From: Chryseobacterium paludis
Lineage (GTDB): Bacteria > Bacteroidota > Bacteroidia > Flavobacteriales > Weeksellaceae
Reading direction: 5' to 3'
DNA length: 64,000 nucleotides
Assembly: GCF_025403485.1 (NCBI RefSeq)
Contig: NZ_CP099966.1
Span: 1,240,001-1,304,000 of the forward strand
The notes under the pieces were generated by a model. It made no database searches. It saw only the letters and a program-made list of their open reading frames with translations, and had not been told where the DNA came from. Below are positions 8,876-16,832 of this stretch, piece by piece (the stretch's first letter is position 1; each line of letters starts with the position of its first letter). The translations under genes were made by a program, and so were the position numbers.

Positions 8876-9247
8876 ATGAAAGACACCAATAAAGAGCTTC
8901 TTCTCAATAGTGAAGAATGTGCCGGCTCACTCAGAAATGTCCTCGATGCATTATATGTATTGAATGGAAAATGGAAGTTGGCCTTGATCTTGTCTTTGAT
9001 TCAATCATCAAAACGCTTCAATGAGATTCAGCATGAAGTTACCGGGATATCTTCAAAAGTACTGGACAAAGAACTAAAAACTCTGGAACTGAATGGCTTC
9101 ATTACCCGGAATGTATATCCTACCAAACCCATAACGATCATTTATGAAGCAACCGAGTATAGCATGACTTTAAAGGGTGTAATGGCGGAATTAAGTGTCT
9201 GGGGTAAACGGCACAGGGAAAAAATTAAAGAAAGTATGAGAAAGTAA
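8876..9247 (+). CDS. HxlR family transcriptional regulator
   Basis: A 123-residue winged-helix regulator. The family signature is clear: a Cys near the N-terminus (NSEECAGSLRNVLDAL; C16), the LNGKWKLALILSL helix, RFNEIQHEVTGISSKVLDKELKTLELNGFI recognition region and a VYPTKPITIIYEATEYS wing. In YodB/HypR-type relatives the N-terminal cysteine senses quinones or disulphide stress. Divergent transcription from azoR supports that role here. The ATG lies only four bases after a TAnnTTTG box, so the transcript may be leaderless. Confidence 0.92.
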   Translation: MKDTNKELLLNSEECAGSLRNVLDALYVLNGKWKLALILSLIQSSKRFNEIQHEVTGISSKVLDKELKTLELNGFITRNVYPTKPITIIYEATEYSMTLKGVMAELSVWGKRHREKIKESMRK

Positions 9248-9478
9248 TCTTATCTGTTATACTATAAAATTAAATAGGATTATATTAATATTATCTTAAA
9301 TAGTCCATTCTCCTACATTCTTCAGAAAATTTTTCCCTAAATTTATACTACTGAAGATGATTCTAAATCTTCAAACTATTCAGAAAACAAATAGATCAAC
9401 CGTCTTAAAGGTTTTCAATTGTGAAGTTCTGTGACTTTACATCAATTATCATTGCTAAAAAATTAAATTTCTTAATTA

Positions 9479-10423
9479 ATGGAAAAACGAATCATAAAAA
9501 ATACAGATCTATCAATCGCTCCGATTAATTTTGGAGGAAATGTTTTTGGATGGACATTAGACGAACAGCAGTCTTCTGATATCCTGGACCAGTTTACACA
9601 AGCTGGATTTAATTTTATTGATACTGCTGATACCTATTCATGGTGGGTAAATGGAAAAGGTGGCCAATCTGAAGAGATCATCGGAAAGTGGATGAAAAGC
9701 CGGGGAAACAGAAACGATTTGGTGATCGCTACAAAAGTAGGATCGGAAACTAAAGAACATGGTTTTGATATCAGTAAAAAACACATTCTGAAGTCAGTAG
9801 ATGAATCACTAAGCAGACTTCAGACCGATCATATTGACCTTTACTATACCCATTTTGATGATCATACAACACCTGTGGAAGAGACTCTTGCAGCGTATGA
9901 TGAGATCATTAAAGCTGGAAAAGTGCGCTATATCGCAGCTTCAAATTTATCTCCCGAACGGTTAACAGCATCTTTTGAGGCTTCGGAAAAATATAATCTC
10001 CCAAAATATGTTGCCTTACAGCCTCATTATAACTTATTGGAAAGAGAGAATTTCGAAACTAAATATGCAGAATTGGTTAAAAAATATGACCTGAGTGTTT
10101 TCCCATACTGGTCCTTAGCAGCCGGTTTTTTAACAGGAAAATACCGTAGTGAAGAAGATCTTTCAAAAAGTGCAAGAGGTGAGGGAGTCCGAAAATATCT
10201 TAATGAAAAAGGGGAAAAAGTATTAAAGGCATTGGATGAGATTAGTGCAAAGCATCAAGCTAATCAAGCTTCTGTTGCATTGGCATGGTTACTGGCTAAT
10301 CCACTCATTACAGCTCCGATCGTCAGCGCCACAAGCCAATCTCAATTACAAACATTATTTAAAGCCACAGAACTTCAATTAAATAGTGATGATATCAATC
10401 TTCTGAATGAAGCAAGTAAATAA
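9479..10423 (+). CDS. Aldo/keto reductase
   Basis: A 314-residue NADPH-dependent (alpha/beta)8-barrel oxidoreductase. The catalytic tetrad is intact: D48 and Y53 (FIDTADTYSWW), K86 (IATKVG) and H125 (YYTHFDDH). The C-terminal cofactor segment reads APIVSATSQSQLQ. The likely role is reduction of aldehydes or ketones; the precise substrate is not readable. It has its own terminator and is followed by a second, distinct aldo/keto reductase. A third is at 16833. It is 230 bp downstream of hxlR and might share its electrophile-stress regulon, but no common operator is obvious. Confidence 0.9.
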   Translation: MEKRIIKNTDLSIAPINFGGNVFGWTLDEQQSSDILDQFTQAGFNFIDTADTYSWWVNGKGGQSEEIIGKWMKSRGNRNDLVIATKVGSETKEHGFDISKKHILKSVDESLSRLQTDHIDLYYTHFDDHTTPVEETLAAYDEIIKAGKVRYIAASNLSPERLTASFEASEKYNLPKYVALQPHYNLLERENFETKYAELVKKYDLSVFPYWSLAAGFLTGKYRSEEDLSKSARGEGVRKYLNEKGEKVLKALDEISAKHQANQASVALAWLLANPLITAPIVSATSQSQLQTLFKATELQLNSDDINLLNEASK

Positions 10424-10427
10424 AAAG

Positions 10428-10453
10428 AAGCCTCTTAATGAGGCTTTTTTTAT
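10428..10453 (+). terminator. Rho-independent terminator
   Basis: The stem AAGCCTC / GAGGCTT with a TTAAT loop is followed by a T-run. It ends the aldo/keto reductase transcript at 10423. Confidence 0.88.
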
Positions 10454-10564
10454 TCATTTTATTAAGATTCTATTCAGTATCCTTGGTTTACATACATTGT
10501 TCAGCGTTTTGCATACATCGAATTTCTGATTTCTAACGAATTTTGAATCATTAAAATCAACAGT

Positions 10565-11569
10565 ATGAAAATGAATACAATACAATTAGGAAATCAGGGA
10601 TTAATGGTTCCCACTATCGGTCTGGGATGCATGGGAATGACAGGCTTTGAGGATAATAACATGTATGGTGAAGCAGATGAAAAAGAAGCTATCGCCACTA
10701 TTCACAGATCTTTGGAACTAGGAGGTAATTTTCTTGATACCGCAGATCTTTATGGTCCGTTTAAAAATGAGCAACTTATTGCAAAAGCAATCGGAAATAG
10801 CCGCAGTCAATATATTATTGCTACTAAATTTGGCTGGGAAATCGATGACAGTGGCAAAGTGACTTGGGCAATTAAAGGAAATAAAGATTACATAAAAAAA
10901 TCAGTAGAACGTTCATTAAAGAATTTAAAAACAGATTATATTGATCTCTACTATATGCACAGGCTTGACAAAAACACTCCTATTGAAGAAACTGTTGGTG
11001 CCATGAGTGAATTGGTACAGGAAGGAAAAGTAAAATATATTGGCTTATCAGAAGTTTCTTCTGAAACAGTAAAAAGAGCCCATATGGTCCATCCAATTAC
11101 TGCAGTACAAAGTGAGTATTCTTTGTTTGAACGTACGGTCGAAGAAAGAGGGGTGATTAAAACATTGCATGAACTAGGCGTAGGCTTTGTTCCTTATTCA
11201 CCTTTAGGACGTGGTTTTTTATCTGGGCAAATCCGTTCTATAAATGATTTACCTGAGAATGATTTCCGAAGGGGAATCCCACGTTTTCAGGAAGCATATT
11301 TTCATAAAAATATTGAATTGGTAGATGCAATTGAAATGATGGCAAAAGAAAAAAATATTACATCTACCCAATTAGCATTAGCCTGGATCATCAGTAAAGA
11401 CTTTGTTCCTATTCCTGGAACAAAACGTAGAAAGTATTTGGAACAGAATATTGATGCAGCCAGCATCCGATTAACTGAAGCTGATCTTTTAAAACTGGAA
11501 AGTATAATACCGTTAGGCACTGACACCGGGGCTCCATATGATGAGTTCAGTATGGGACTTTTAGATTAA
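10565..11569 (+). CDS. Aldo/keto reductase (YajO/AKR13-like)
   Basis: A 334-residue aldo/keto reductase with D58, Y63 (FLDTADLYGPF), K88 (IIATKFG) and H132 (YYMHRLDKNTP). The opening MVPTIGLGCMGMTGF and the C-terminal PIPGTKRRKYLEQN cofactor loop place it in the general-aldehyde reductase group common in bacteria. The next gene, an AraC regulator, starts 16 bp downstream on the same strand, so the two are probably linked in function. A start two codons later (M3) is possible. Confidence 0.9.
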   Translation: MKMNTIQLGNQGLMVPTIGLGCMGMTGFEDNNMYGEADEKEAIATIHRSLELGGNFLDTADLYGPFKNEQLIAKAIGNSRSQYIIATKFGWEIDDSGKVTWAIKGNKDYIKKSVERSLKNLKTDYIDLYYMHRLDKNTPIEETVGAMSELVQEGKVKYIGLSEVSSETVKRAHMVHPITAVQSEYSLFERTVEERGVIKTLHELGVGFVPYSPLGRGFLSGQIRSINDLPENDFRRGIPRFQEAYFHKNIELVDAIEMMAKEKNITSTQLALAWIISKDFVPIPGTKRRKYLEQNIDAASIRLTEADLLKLESIIPLGTDTGAPYDEFSMGLLD

Positions 11570-11573
11570 TTCT

Positions 11574-11581
11574 TACATTTG
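11574..11581 (+). promoter_or_regulatory. -7 box immediately before the AraC start
   Basis: TACATTTG fits the TAnnTTTG consensus and ends four bases before the ATG at 11586, the same geometry as at hxlR and dinB. It suggests that the AraC gene has its own promoter although it follows the reductase by 16 bp. Confidence 0.4.
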
Positions 11582-11585
11582 TTTT

Positions 11586-12491
11586 ATGAATGCCATTCAA
11601 TCAATTTCTGCTTTTCATCGCTTACTATCTTTACCGGAACCAAAACATCCACTGGTAAGCGTTATCAATTTATCTGACAGTATTTTTCTGGAAGATGAGA
11701 TATGGAAAGGCTTTGTAAACAGGTTCTATTGTGTTGCATTAAAAAGAGATGCAAAAGGAAAGATCAGATATGGCCAGCAGCATTATGATTATGATAAAGG
11801 AGTACTAAGCTTTACTGCACCTAATCAGGTGCAGTACTTAGACTTACATAATATGGAATGTGGTTCAGGCTATCTCCTGATCTTTCATCCTGATTTTCTA
11901 TTGAAACATCCTTTGGCTTCTGCGATTACAGGGTATGGCTTTTTTTCTTATGCTGTAAATGAAGCTCTGCATCTATCAACAGATGAAGAAAATGATCTGA
12001 TTGAAATACTCCAGAAAATTGACAAAGAATGCCAGCATATCGATCGCCATACCCAAGAGATCATTTTATCACAAATAGATCTTCTACTTAATTATTCCAA
12101 CCGTTTTTATGAACGACAGTTTATTACCCGTAAAAATAACAATCATCAGCTGCTTGTTAAATTCGAGCGTTTCCTGAACGATTATTTTGATAATGATCAA
12201 CCCTCAGATCGGGGTCTATTAACAGTTCACCTTATCGCTGAAGCAATGAATCTGTCTCCCAATTACCTCAGTGATCTTCTCAGGATTCATACGGGACAAA
12301 ACACCCAACAGCATATCCATGAAAAACTAATAACTAAGGCCAAGGAAAAACTATCAACTACCAGTTTATCTGTTAGCGAAATTGCTTACGCTTTAGGGTT
12401 TGAACATGCTCAGTCATTTAGTACTCTTTTTAAAAAGAAAACAAAAATGGCTCCGATGGAATTCAGGGCTTCTTTTGGTATAGATCAATAG
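11586..12491 (+). CDS. AraC family transcriptional regulator
   Basis: A 301-residue regulator. The N-terminal 150 residues form a cupin-like sensor (RYGQQHYDYDKGVLSFTAPNQVQ, LLIFHPDFL). The C-terminal 100 residues carry two helix-turn-helix units, with LIAEAMNLSPNYLSDLLRIHTG and SVSEIAYALGFEHAQSFSTLFKKKT as signatures. This sensor type is common beside short-chain or aldo/keto reductases in Bacteroidota. It probably controls the adjacent reductase at 10565; the ligand is unknown. Confidence 0.9.
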   Translation: MNAIQSISAFHRLLSLPEPKHPLVSVINLSDSIFLEDEIWKGFVNRFYCVALKRDAKGKIRYGQQHYDYDKGVLSFTAPNQVQYLDLHNMECGSGYLLIFHPDFLLKHPLASAITGYGFFSYAVNEALHLSTDEENDLIEILQKIDKECQHIDRHTQEIILSQIDLLLNYSNRFYERQFITRKNNNHQLLVKFERFLNDYFDNDQPSDRGLLTVHLIAEAMNLSPNYLSDLLRIHTGQNTQQHIHEKLITKAKEKLSTTSLSVSEIAYALGFEHAQSFSTLFKKKTKMAPMEFRASFGIDQ

Positions 12492-12575
12492 TCTATTCTT
12501 CATCCGTTTTTTAGGATAAAGGATCAACTTCGTTACGAGACTTTTTTATTGATATGATCACACTTAAATTCAAAA

Positions 12576-12606
12576 AAAATTCCTCAATACAAGATTGAGG
12601 AATTTT
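12576..12606. terminator. Bidirectional terminator
   Basis: The stem AAATTCCTCAAT / ATTGAGGAATTT is bounded by A- and T-runs on the two sides. It lies between the convergent AraC and ferritin-like genes and can serve both. Confidence 0.85.
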
Positions 12607-12630
12607 ACTTACGAAAACTTTTTATTCTTA

Positions 12631-13218
12631 TTAATTCATCGCTTTCTTATTCAAAGCTGTATCTGCAATGCTGGTAAGAAGTACATCACATTTTTTCTCT
12701 TCTCCCAATGTTTTAAGGAGTGCTCTAAGGCATTTATTCTGTTTCAAAACTTTGGCATAAGCTGCTAAAGTTCCGTAGGTTGCAATTTCATAATGTTCTA
12801 CTTTTTGGGAAGCGGCAATAATACCGGCATCACGAACAGCACCTGGTTTTGTTTCCTCCATGATACTTTTACCCTCATCAAGCAATCCCTGCATGGCATC
12901 GCATTTTTTAGCCTGTGGTTTTTTACCCAGCGCAGCAAAACAATCCTCTAATCTCTTTACCTGCTCTTTAGTTTCAGCCAAATGAGCACCTATTGCATCT
13001 TTCAGCTTTTGATCGGTAGCATTCTTTTGCATTTTTGGTAATGCTTTAGTCAATGCCTTTTCTGCCCAATAAATATCTTTTAACCCATCTTCAAACAAAT
13101 CTTTTAATTCTTTTGCTGCATCTTTTTTCGCCGGAATCTTTTTTGCAGAAACAGATGTTACCTTACTTTTTGCAGGTGTTGTCTTTCTGGTACTTGGTGT
13201 TTTGGTTTTAGTTGCCAT
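12631..13218 (-). CDS. YciE/YciF-type ferritin-like protein (DUF892) with basic tail
   Basis: A 195-residue protein. Residues about 33-190 form the DUF892 four-helix bundle (KELKDLFEDGLKDIYWAEKALTKALPKM, LEDCFAALGKKP, EHYEIATYGTLAAYAKVL), with the Glu/His residues expected at a di-iron site. Residues 1-32 are a Lys/Ala/Pro/Ser/Thr tail (repeated TPAK, SAKK, PAKK), like histone H1 or the DNA-binding tails of some Dps proteins. Members are induced by osmotic and stationary-phase stress. It is divergent from catalase, 342 bp away, which supports an oxidative-stress role. DNA binding by the tail is inference. Confidence 0.9.
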   Translation of the reverse strand: MATKTKTPSTRKTTPAKSKVTSVSAKKIPAKKDAAKELKDLFEDGLKDIYWAEKALTKALPKMQKNATDQKLKDAIGAHLAETKEQVKRLEDCFAALGKKPQAKKCDAMQGLLDEGKSIMEETKPGAVRDAGIIAASQKVEHYEIATYGTLAAYAKVLKQNKCLRALLKTLGEEKKCDVLLTSIADTALNKKAMN

Positions 13219-13394
13219 AAATAATATTTTTAATGATTTGTTAATAATTTATTAACCATAACAATAATAAAGCCAAAGATTTTTAAATAAAACATCATTT
13301 ACTTATTAATACATTGGCGTGTTTTTTGGATAGCATATAATATATTTTCTACATTAATTAAAATAGCCACATCATTTTAACTGAAGAATAATTC

Positions 13395-13415
13395 TTGGGG
13401 AAAAATTTTCCTCAA
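13395..13415. promoter_or_regulatory. Palindrome in the catalase/DUF892 intergenic region
   Basis: TTGGGGAAAA and TTTTCCTCAA flank a single A and are complementary except for one pair. It lies 145 bp before katE. It may be a regulator-binding site for either divergent gene. The rest of the 342-bp gap (13219-13560) contains no gene that I can support. Confidence 0.35.
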
Positions 13416-13498
13416 AGACAATTGTTCTCGTTTCGCTAGCATATCTTATCTTACTTTTTGGCTTATACATGTAAAAAACATTTTGCAGAACCATAATA

Positions 13499-13524
13499 TA
13501 TAGATTTCATTTTGGTAATCTATA
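13499..13524 (+). promoter_or_regulatory. Inverted repeat just upstream of katE
   Basis: TATAGATT (13499-13506) and AATCTATA (13517-13524) are exact complements separated by ten bases, 36 bp before the katE ATG. It may be an operator or a hairpin in the leader; there is no T-run, so it is not a terminator. Confidence 0.35.
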
Positions 13525-13560
13525 GGAAAATACAAATCAAACCATCAAAATATATATACA

Positions 13561-15705
13561 ATGAAAGACCCTAAAAATCAAAAAGACCCCAAATTAGATC
13601 AACTTCAGAACCATACCACTGATAATACTGATCAGAATCTTACCACTAATCAGGGATTAAAAATCAATAATAATCAGGATTCATTAAAATCTGATGATCG
13701 GGGACCAAGTCTGCTTGAAGACTTTATCCTTAGAGAAAAGATCACTCATTTTGATCATGAAAGAATTCCTGAAAGGATTGTCCATGCCCGAGGTTCAGGA
13801 GCTCATGGCATATTTAAATTAAATAAAAGCTTAAAAAAATATACTAAGTCAAAATTCTTAGGAGAAGAAGGTAAGGAAACTCCTGTTTTTGTCCGTTTTT
13901 CCACTGTTGCCGGAAGCGCAGGGAGTACCGATTTAGCGCGTGATGTAAGAGGTTTTGCTATTAAATTTTATACAGAAGAAGGTAATTATGATTTAGTAGG
14001 TAATAATATTCCTGTATTTTTTATTCAGGATGCTATGAAATTCCCTGATCTTATTCATGCCGTAAAGCCTGAACCCGACAATGCAATTCCACAAGCTGCT
14101 TCAGCACATGACACTTTTTGGGATTTCATTTCGTTAATGCCGGAAAGCATGCATATGATTATGTGGGCAATGAGTGACAGGGCAATCCCGAGAAGTTACA
14201 GGATGATGGAAGGCTTTGGGGTTCACACCTTCAAATTTATTAATGAAAAAGGAAAAATGCATTTTGTGAAATTTCATTTTAAGCCTAAACTGGGAGTTCA
14301 TTCTGTAGCTTGGGATGAAGCCACAAAAATATCTGGAAAAGATTCAGATTTCCATAGAAGAGATTTATGGGAAGCTATTGAAAATGGAGCATTTCCGGAA
14401 TGGGATTTTGGTGTACAGATCATCCCCGAAGAAGATGAACACCGATTTGATTTTGATTTGTTGGATCCAACCAAATTAATTCCGGAAGAAGAAATACCGG
14501 TGGAACTTGTAGGTACTTTAACACTCAACAGAAACCCAGACAATTTCTTTGCTGAAACAGAACAAGTTGCTTTCCACCCGGGACACCTGGTTCCTGGAAT
14601 TGATTTTACCAATGATCCATTATTACAAGGAAGATTATTTTCCTATACAGATACACAATTATCGAGGTTAGGATCTCCTAATTTCCATGAAATACCTATC
14701 AACAGATCCATCAATACGGTTCACAATAATCAACGGGACGGACATATGCGCCAGCAAATTGTAAAAGGCAAGGTAAGTTATGAACCCAATACTATGGGTG
14801 GAGGCTGTCCATTTCAGGCCATGATGAAAGACGGTGGATTCTCTACACAAAGTGAAAGGGTAGATGGCAGTAAAATACGCGCCAGAAGTCAAAGCTTCGT
14901 AGATCACTATTCCCAGGCTAAATTATTCTATAACAGCCAATCTGTTGATGAAAAACGACATCTTCAAAATGCCATTATTTTTGAATTATCTAAGGTCACT
15001 ATTCCTGCCATCCGTGAAAGAGTGGTTGGACAATTGGCTTTTATTAATAAAGATTTAGCTTCTACGGTAGCAAAAAAAGTAGGGGTAGAGGCTACCAAAC
15101 TGAAACAGCCTAATGGAAGTATACCCGCAGATACCAATCCTAAAACATTACAAAGTCCTGAAAAAGAACCGCTGACAAAAAGTTCTGAGGCACTAAGTAT
15201 GGCCAATACCGTGAAAGATACGATAAAGAGCCGTGTCATCGGTTTTATGATGGAGAATGGGGTGAAAGCAGATGACGTAAAAACATTACAATCTAAGCTT
15301 CAAAGTAAAGGAGCCGTAGTTCAGATCATTTCCGGAAACTTAGCTCCTGTTAAGGCGGATGATGGGACAATTTTTGAGCCTAAACATTCTCTTACAAGTA
15401 CGTCCAGTGTATGTTTCGATGCCCTTTATGTATGCAGTGGTAAAAAATCGGCTGAAAATTTAATGAACGAAGATAATCGACCGGGAACGCTGTTATTTGT
15501 TAATGAAGCTTATAAACACTGTAAAGCCATTTACTTTGGAAATGAAACAGATTCAGTTTATCAGGCAAGTCATATTAAAAATAAAAAACATGACGATCCT
15601 GCTGTTATTACTGCTGAGAACAAAGATGCCGATACCCGATTCATCAAAGCAATTGCCAATCATCGGGTTTGGGAATTAGAAAAAGAAAGAAATAACCCAG
15701 TTTAA
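13561..15705 (+). CDS. katE: Large-subunit catalase (clade 2, HPII type)
   Basis: A 714-residue catalase that dismutates hydrogen peroxide. A polar Asn/Gln/Asp-rich N-terminal arm (1-45) precedes the catalase core, with catalytic H75 (VHARGSGAHG), N148 (VGNNIPVFFIQD) and the haem-ligating Y362 (RLFSYTDTQ). The C-terminal part (about 555-705) is the flavodoxin/class I amidotransferase-like domain that marks large-subunit catalases. Length fits the clade (about 700-750). A CinA-like gene follows 12 bp downstream, so the two are probably co-transcribed. Upstream palindromes may carry its regulation. Confidence 0.96.
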   Translation: MKDPKNQKDPKLDQLQNHTTDNTDQNLTTNQGLKINNNQDSLKSDDRGPSLLEDFILREKITHFDHERIPERIVHARGSGAHGIFKLNKSLKKYTKSKFLGEEGKETPVFVRFSTVAGSAGSTDLARDVRGFAIKFYTEEGNYDLVGNNIPVFFIQDAMKFPDLIHAVKPEPDNAIPQAASAHDTFWDFISLMPESMHMIMWAMSDRAIPRSYRMMEGFGVHTFKFINEKGKMHFVKFHFKPKLGVHSVAWDEATKISGKDSDFHRRDLWEAIENGAFPEWDFGVQIIPEEDEHRFDFDLLDPTKLIPEEEIPVELVGTLTLNRNPDNFFAETEQVAFHPGHLVPGIDFTNDPLLQGRLFSYTDTQLSRLGSPNFHEIPINRSINTVHNNQRDGHMRQQIVKGKVSYEPNTMGGGCPFQAMMKDGGFSTQSERVDGSKIRARSQSFVDHYSQAKLFYNSQSVDEKRHLQNAIIFELSKVTIPAIRERVVGQLAFINKDLASTVAKKVGVEATKLKQPNGSIPADTNPKTLQSPEKEPLTKSSEALSMANTVKDTIKSRVIGFMMENGVKADDVKTLQSKLQSKGAVVQIISGNLAPVKADDGTIFEPKHSLTSTSSVCFDALYVCSGKKSAENLMNEDNRPGTLLFVNEAYKHCKAIYFGNETDSVYQASHIKNKKHDDPAVITAENKDADTRFIKAIANHRVWELEKERNNPV

Positions 15706-15717
15706 AACTTGATTAAC

Positions 15718-16218
15718 ATGCAACTTCAACAGACTTTACTTGATTATATCAGCCAATCTTTACTTACGATCAACGAAACCGTTTCAGTTGCTGAAACGGT
15801 TACATCTGGTTTTTTACAATTTTCGTTTTCACAAATGCAGAATGCCTCCTTATTTTATAAGGGTGGACTTACTGCTTATACGTTAGAAGAAAAAGTGAAA
15901 ATCTTAAATGTTGACAGAAAAGAGGCTGAAGAATGTGATGGTGTATCACAAAAAATTGCCAATACAATGGCTCTTAGCGTAGCCAAATTATTCTCAACAC
16001 AATGGTCAATAGCCATTACAGGATTTGCCACACCAAGTCGATATTCGGATTATAATCTTTTTTCTTTTTTCTCAATTAATTATAAAAATGAAATTGTTCT
16101 TTCCAAAAGAATAGAATTGCCTTATAAAACTTCAGCAATGAAGGCTCAGCTGTATTATGCTGAGTTTATATTAGGATGCTTTAAAAGCAAATTGAACCAA
16201 CAATTGATATTAAAGTAA
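15718..16218 (+). CDS. CinA-type nicotinamide-nucleotide amidohydrolase
   Basis: A 166-residue stand-alone CinA C-terminal domain (PncC-type amidohydrolase), expected to deamidate nicotinamide mononucleotide in NAD recycling. Recognisable parts are the SVAETVTSGFLQFSFS segment, FYKGGLTAYTLEEKVKIL and the WSIAITGFATP loop. The usual catalytic region reads TVTSG rather than the common ES(C/A)TGG, and the glycine-rich loop reads ITGFATP rather than TGIAGP, so activity is uncertain. I chose ATG 15718 over TTG 15709. It follows katE by 12 bp, which suggests an operon in stress or stationary phase. Confidence 0.8.
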   Translation: MQLQQTLLDYISQSLLTINETVSVAETVTSGFLQFSFSQMQNASLFYKGGLTAYTLEEKVKILNVDRKEAEECDGVSQKIANTMALSVAKLFSTQWSIAITGFATPSRYSDYNLFSFFSINYKNEIVLSKRIELPYKTSAMKAQLYYAEFILGCFKSKLNQQLILK

Positions 16219-16314
16219 AATGTATAACAGCAGACCTAACTCTCTAACAAGATGAATAAATTCCCTTTTCATTAATCATGATGAAATATTAATTCATCTT
16301 TCAAACTTATTATT

Positions 16315-16719
16315 ATGAAAAATATTATATTAAACAAAATCACAGATCAACCCATACGTTTTACAGGAACTGTCATCGCATTTATTGTAGTCGGAGTATT
16401 GGTTCTTGTATGGGGTATCCTGGGATCTGTCTTTTCTTTCTCACCCACCTGGAGAATAGCCATCAGTACAGGGATAACCTTAATTACCTTTTCAATGATT
16501 TTCTTTACTCTAAAATCGCAAAATAATGATTCAAAAGCAATGCAGATAAAATTAAATGAATTGGTTAAAGCCCATGAACAGTCAAATAACCGGATCGTTG
16601 ACATAGAAGATCATACAGAGGAAAAATTTCAAAAACTATATGAGAAAAGAAGAAAAATTGATTCAAACCAAACTCGTTTGAAAAACGAACAACATGCTTC
16701 TAATCATCGTTACAAATAA
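16315..16719 (+). CDS. Low-affinity iron permease-like membrane protein
   Basis: A 134-residue protein with two membrane segments (about 18-42 and 49-68) followed by a charged coiled-coil tail (about 70-134; many Lys/Glu/Gln). The segment FSPTWRIAISTGITLITFSMIFFTLKSQNNDSKAMQIKLNELVKA closely follows the bacterial PF04120 pattern, named after yeast Fet4 but with no proven iron transport in bacteria. It lies 96 bp after the CinA gene and may belong to the same stress-induced group. Confidence 0.82.
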   Translation: MKNIILNKITDQPIRFTGTVIAFIVVGVLVLVWGILGSVFSFSPTWRIAISTGITLITFSMIFFTLKSQNNDSKAMQIKLNELVKAHEQSNNRIVDIEDHTEEKFQKLYEKRRKIDSNQTRLKNEQHASNHRYK

Positions 16720-16832
16720 GTTTTATCCTTTTTAAGGAATCAAAATAATTACTGATACCGCAATTATAATTGTTTATAAATGCATGATATTTGCTTATTA
16801 TAAAGTAGCCAAAATTCAAAAAAAAGTAAAAT

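Noticed and set aside
14298-15239. Long minus-strand frames within katE
   Set aside because: They are frame shadows; the catalase reading is certain.
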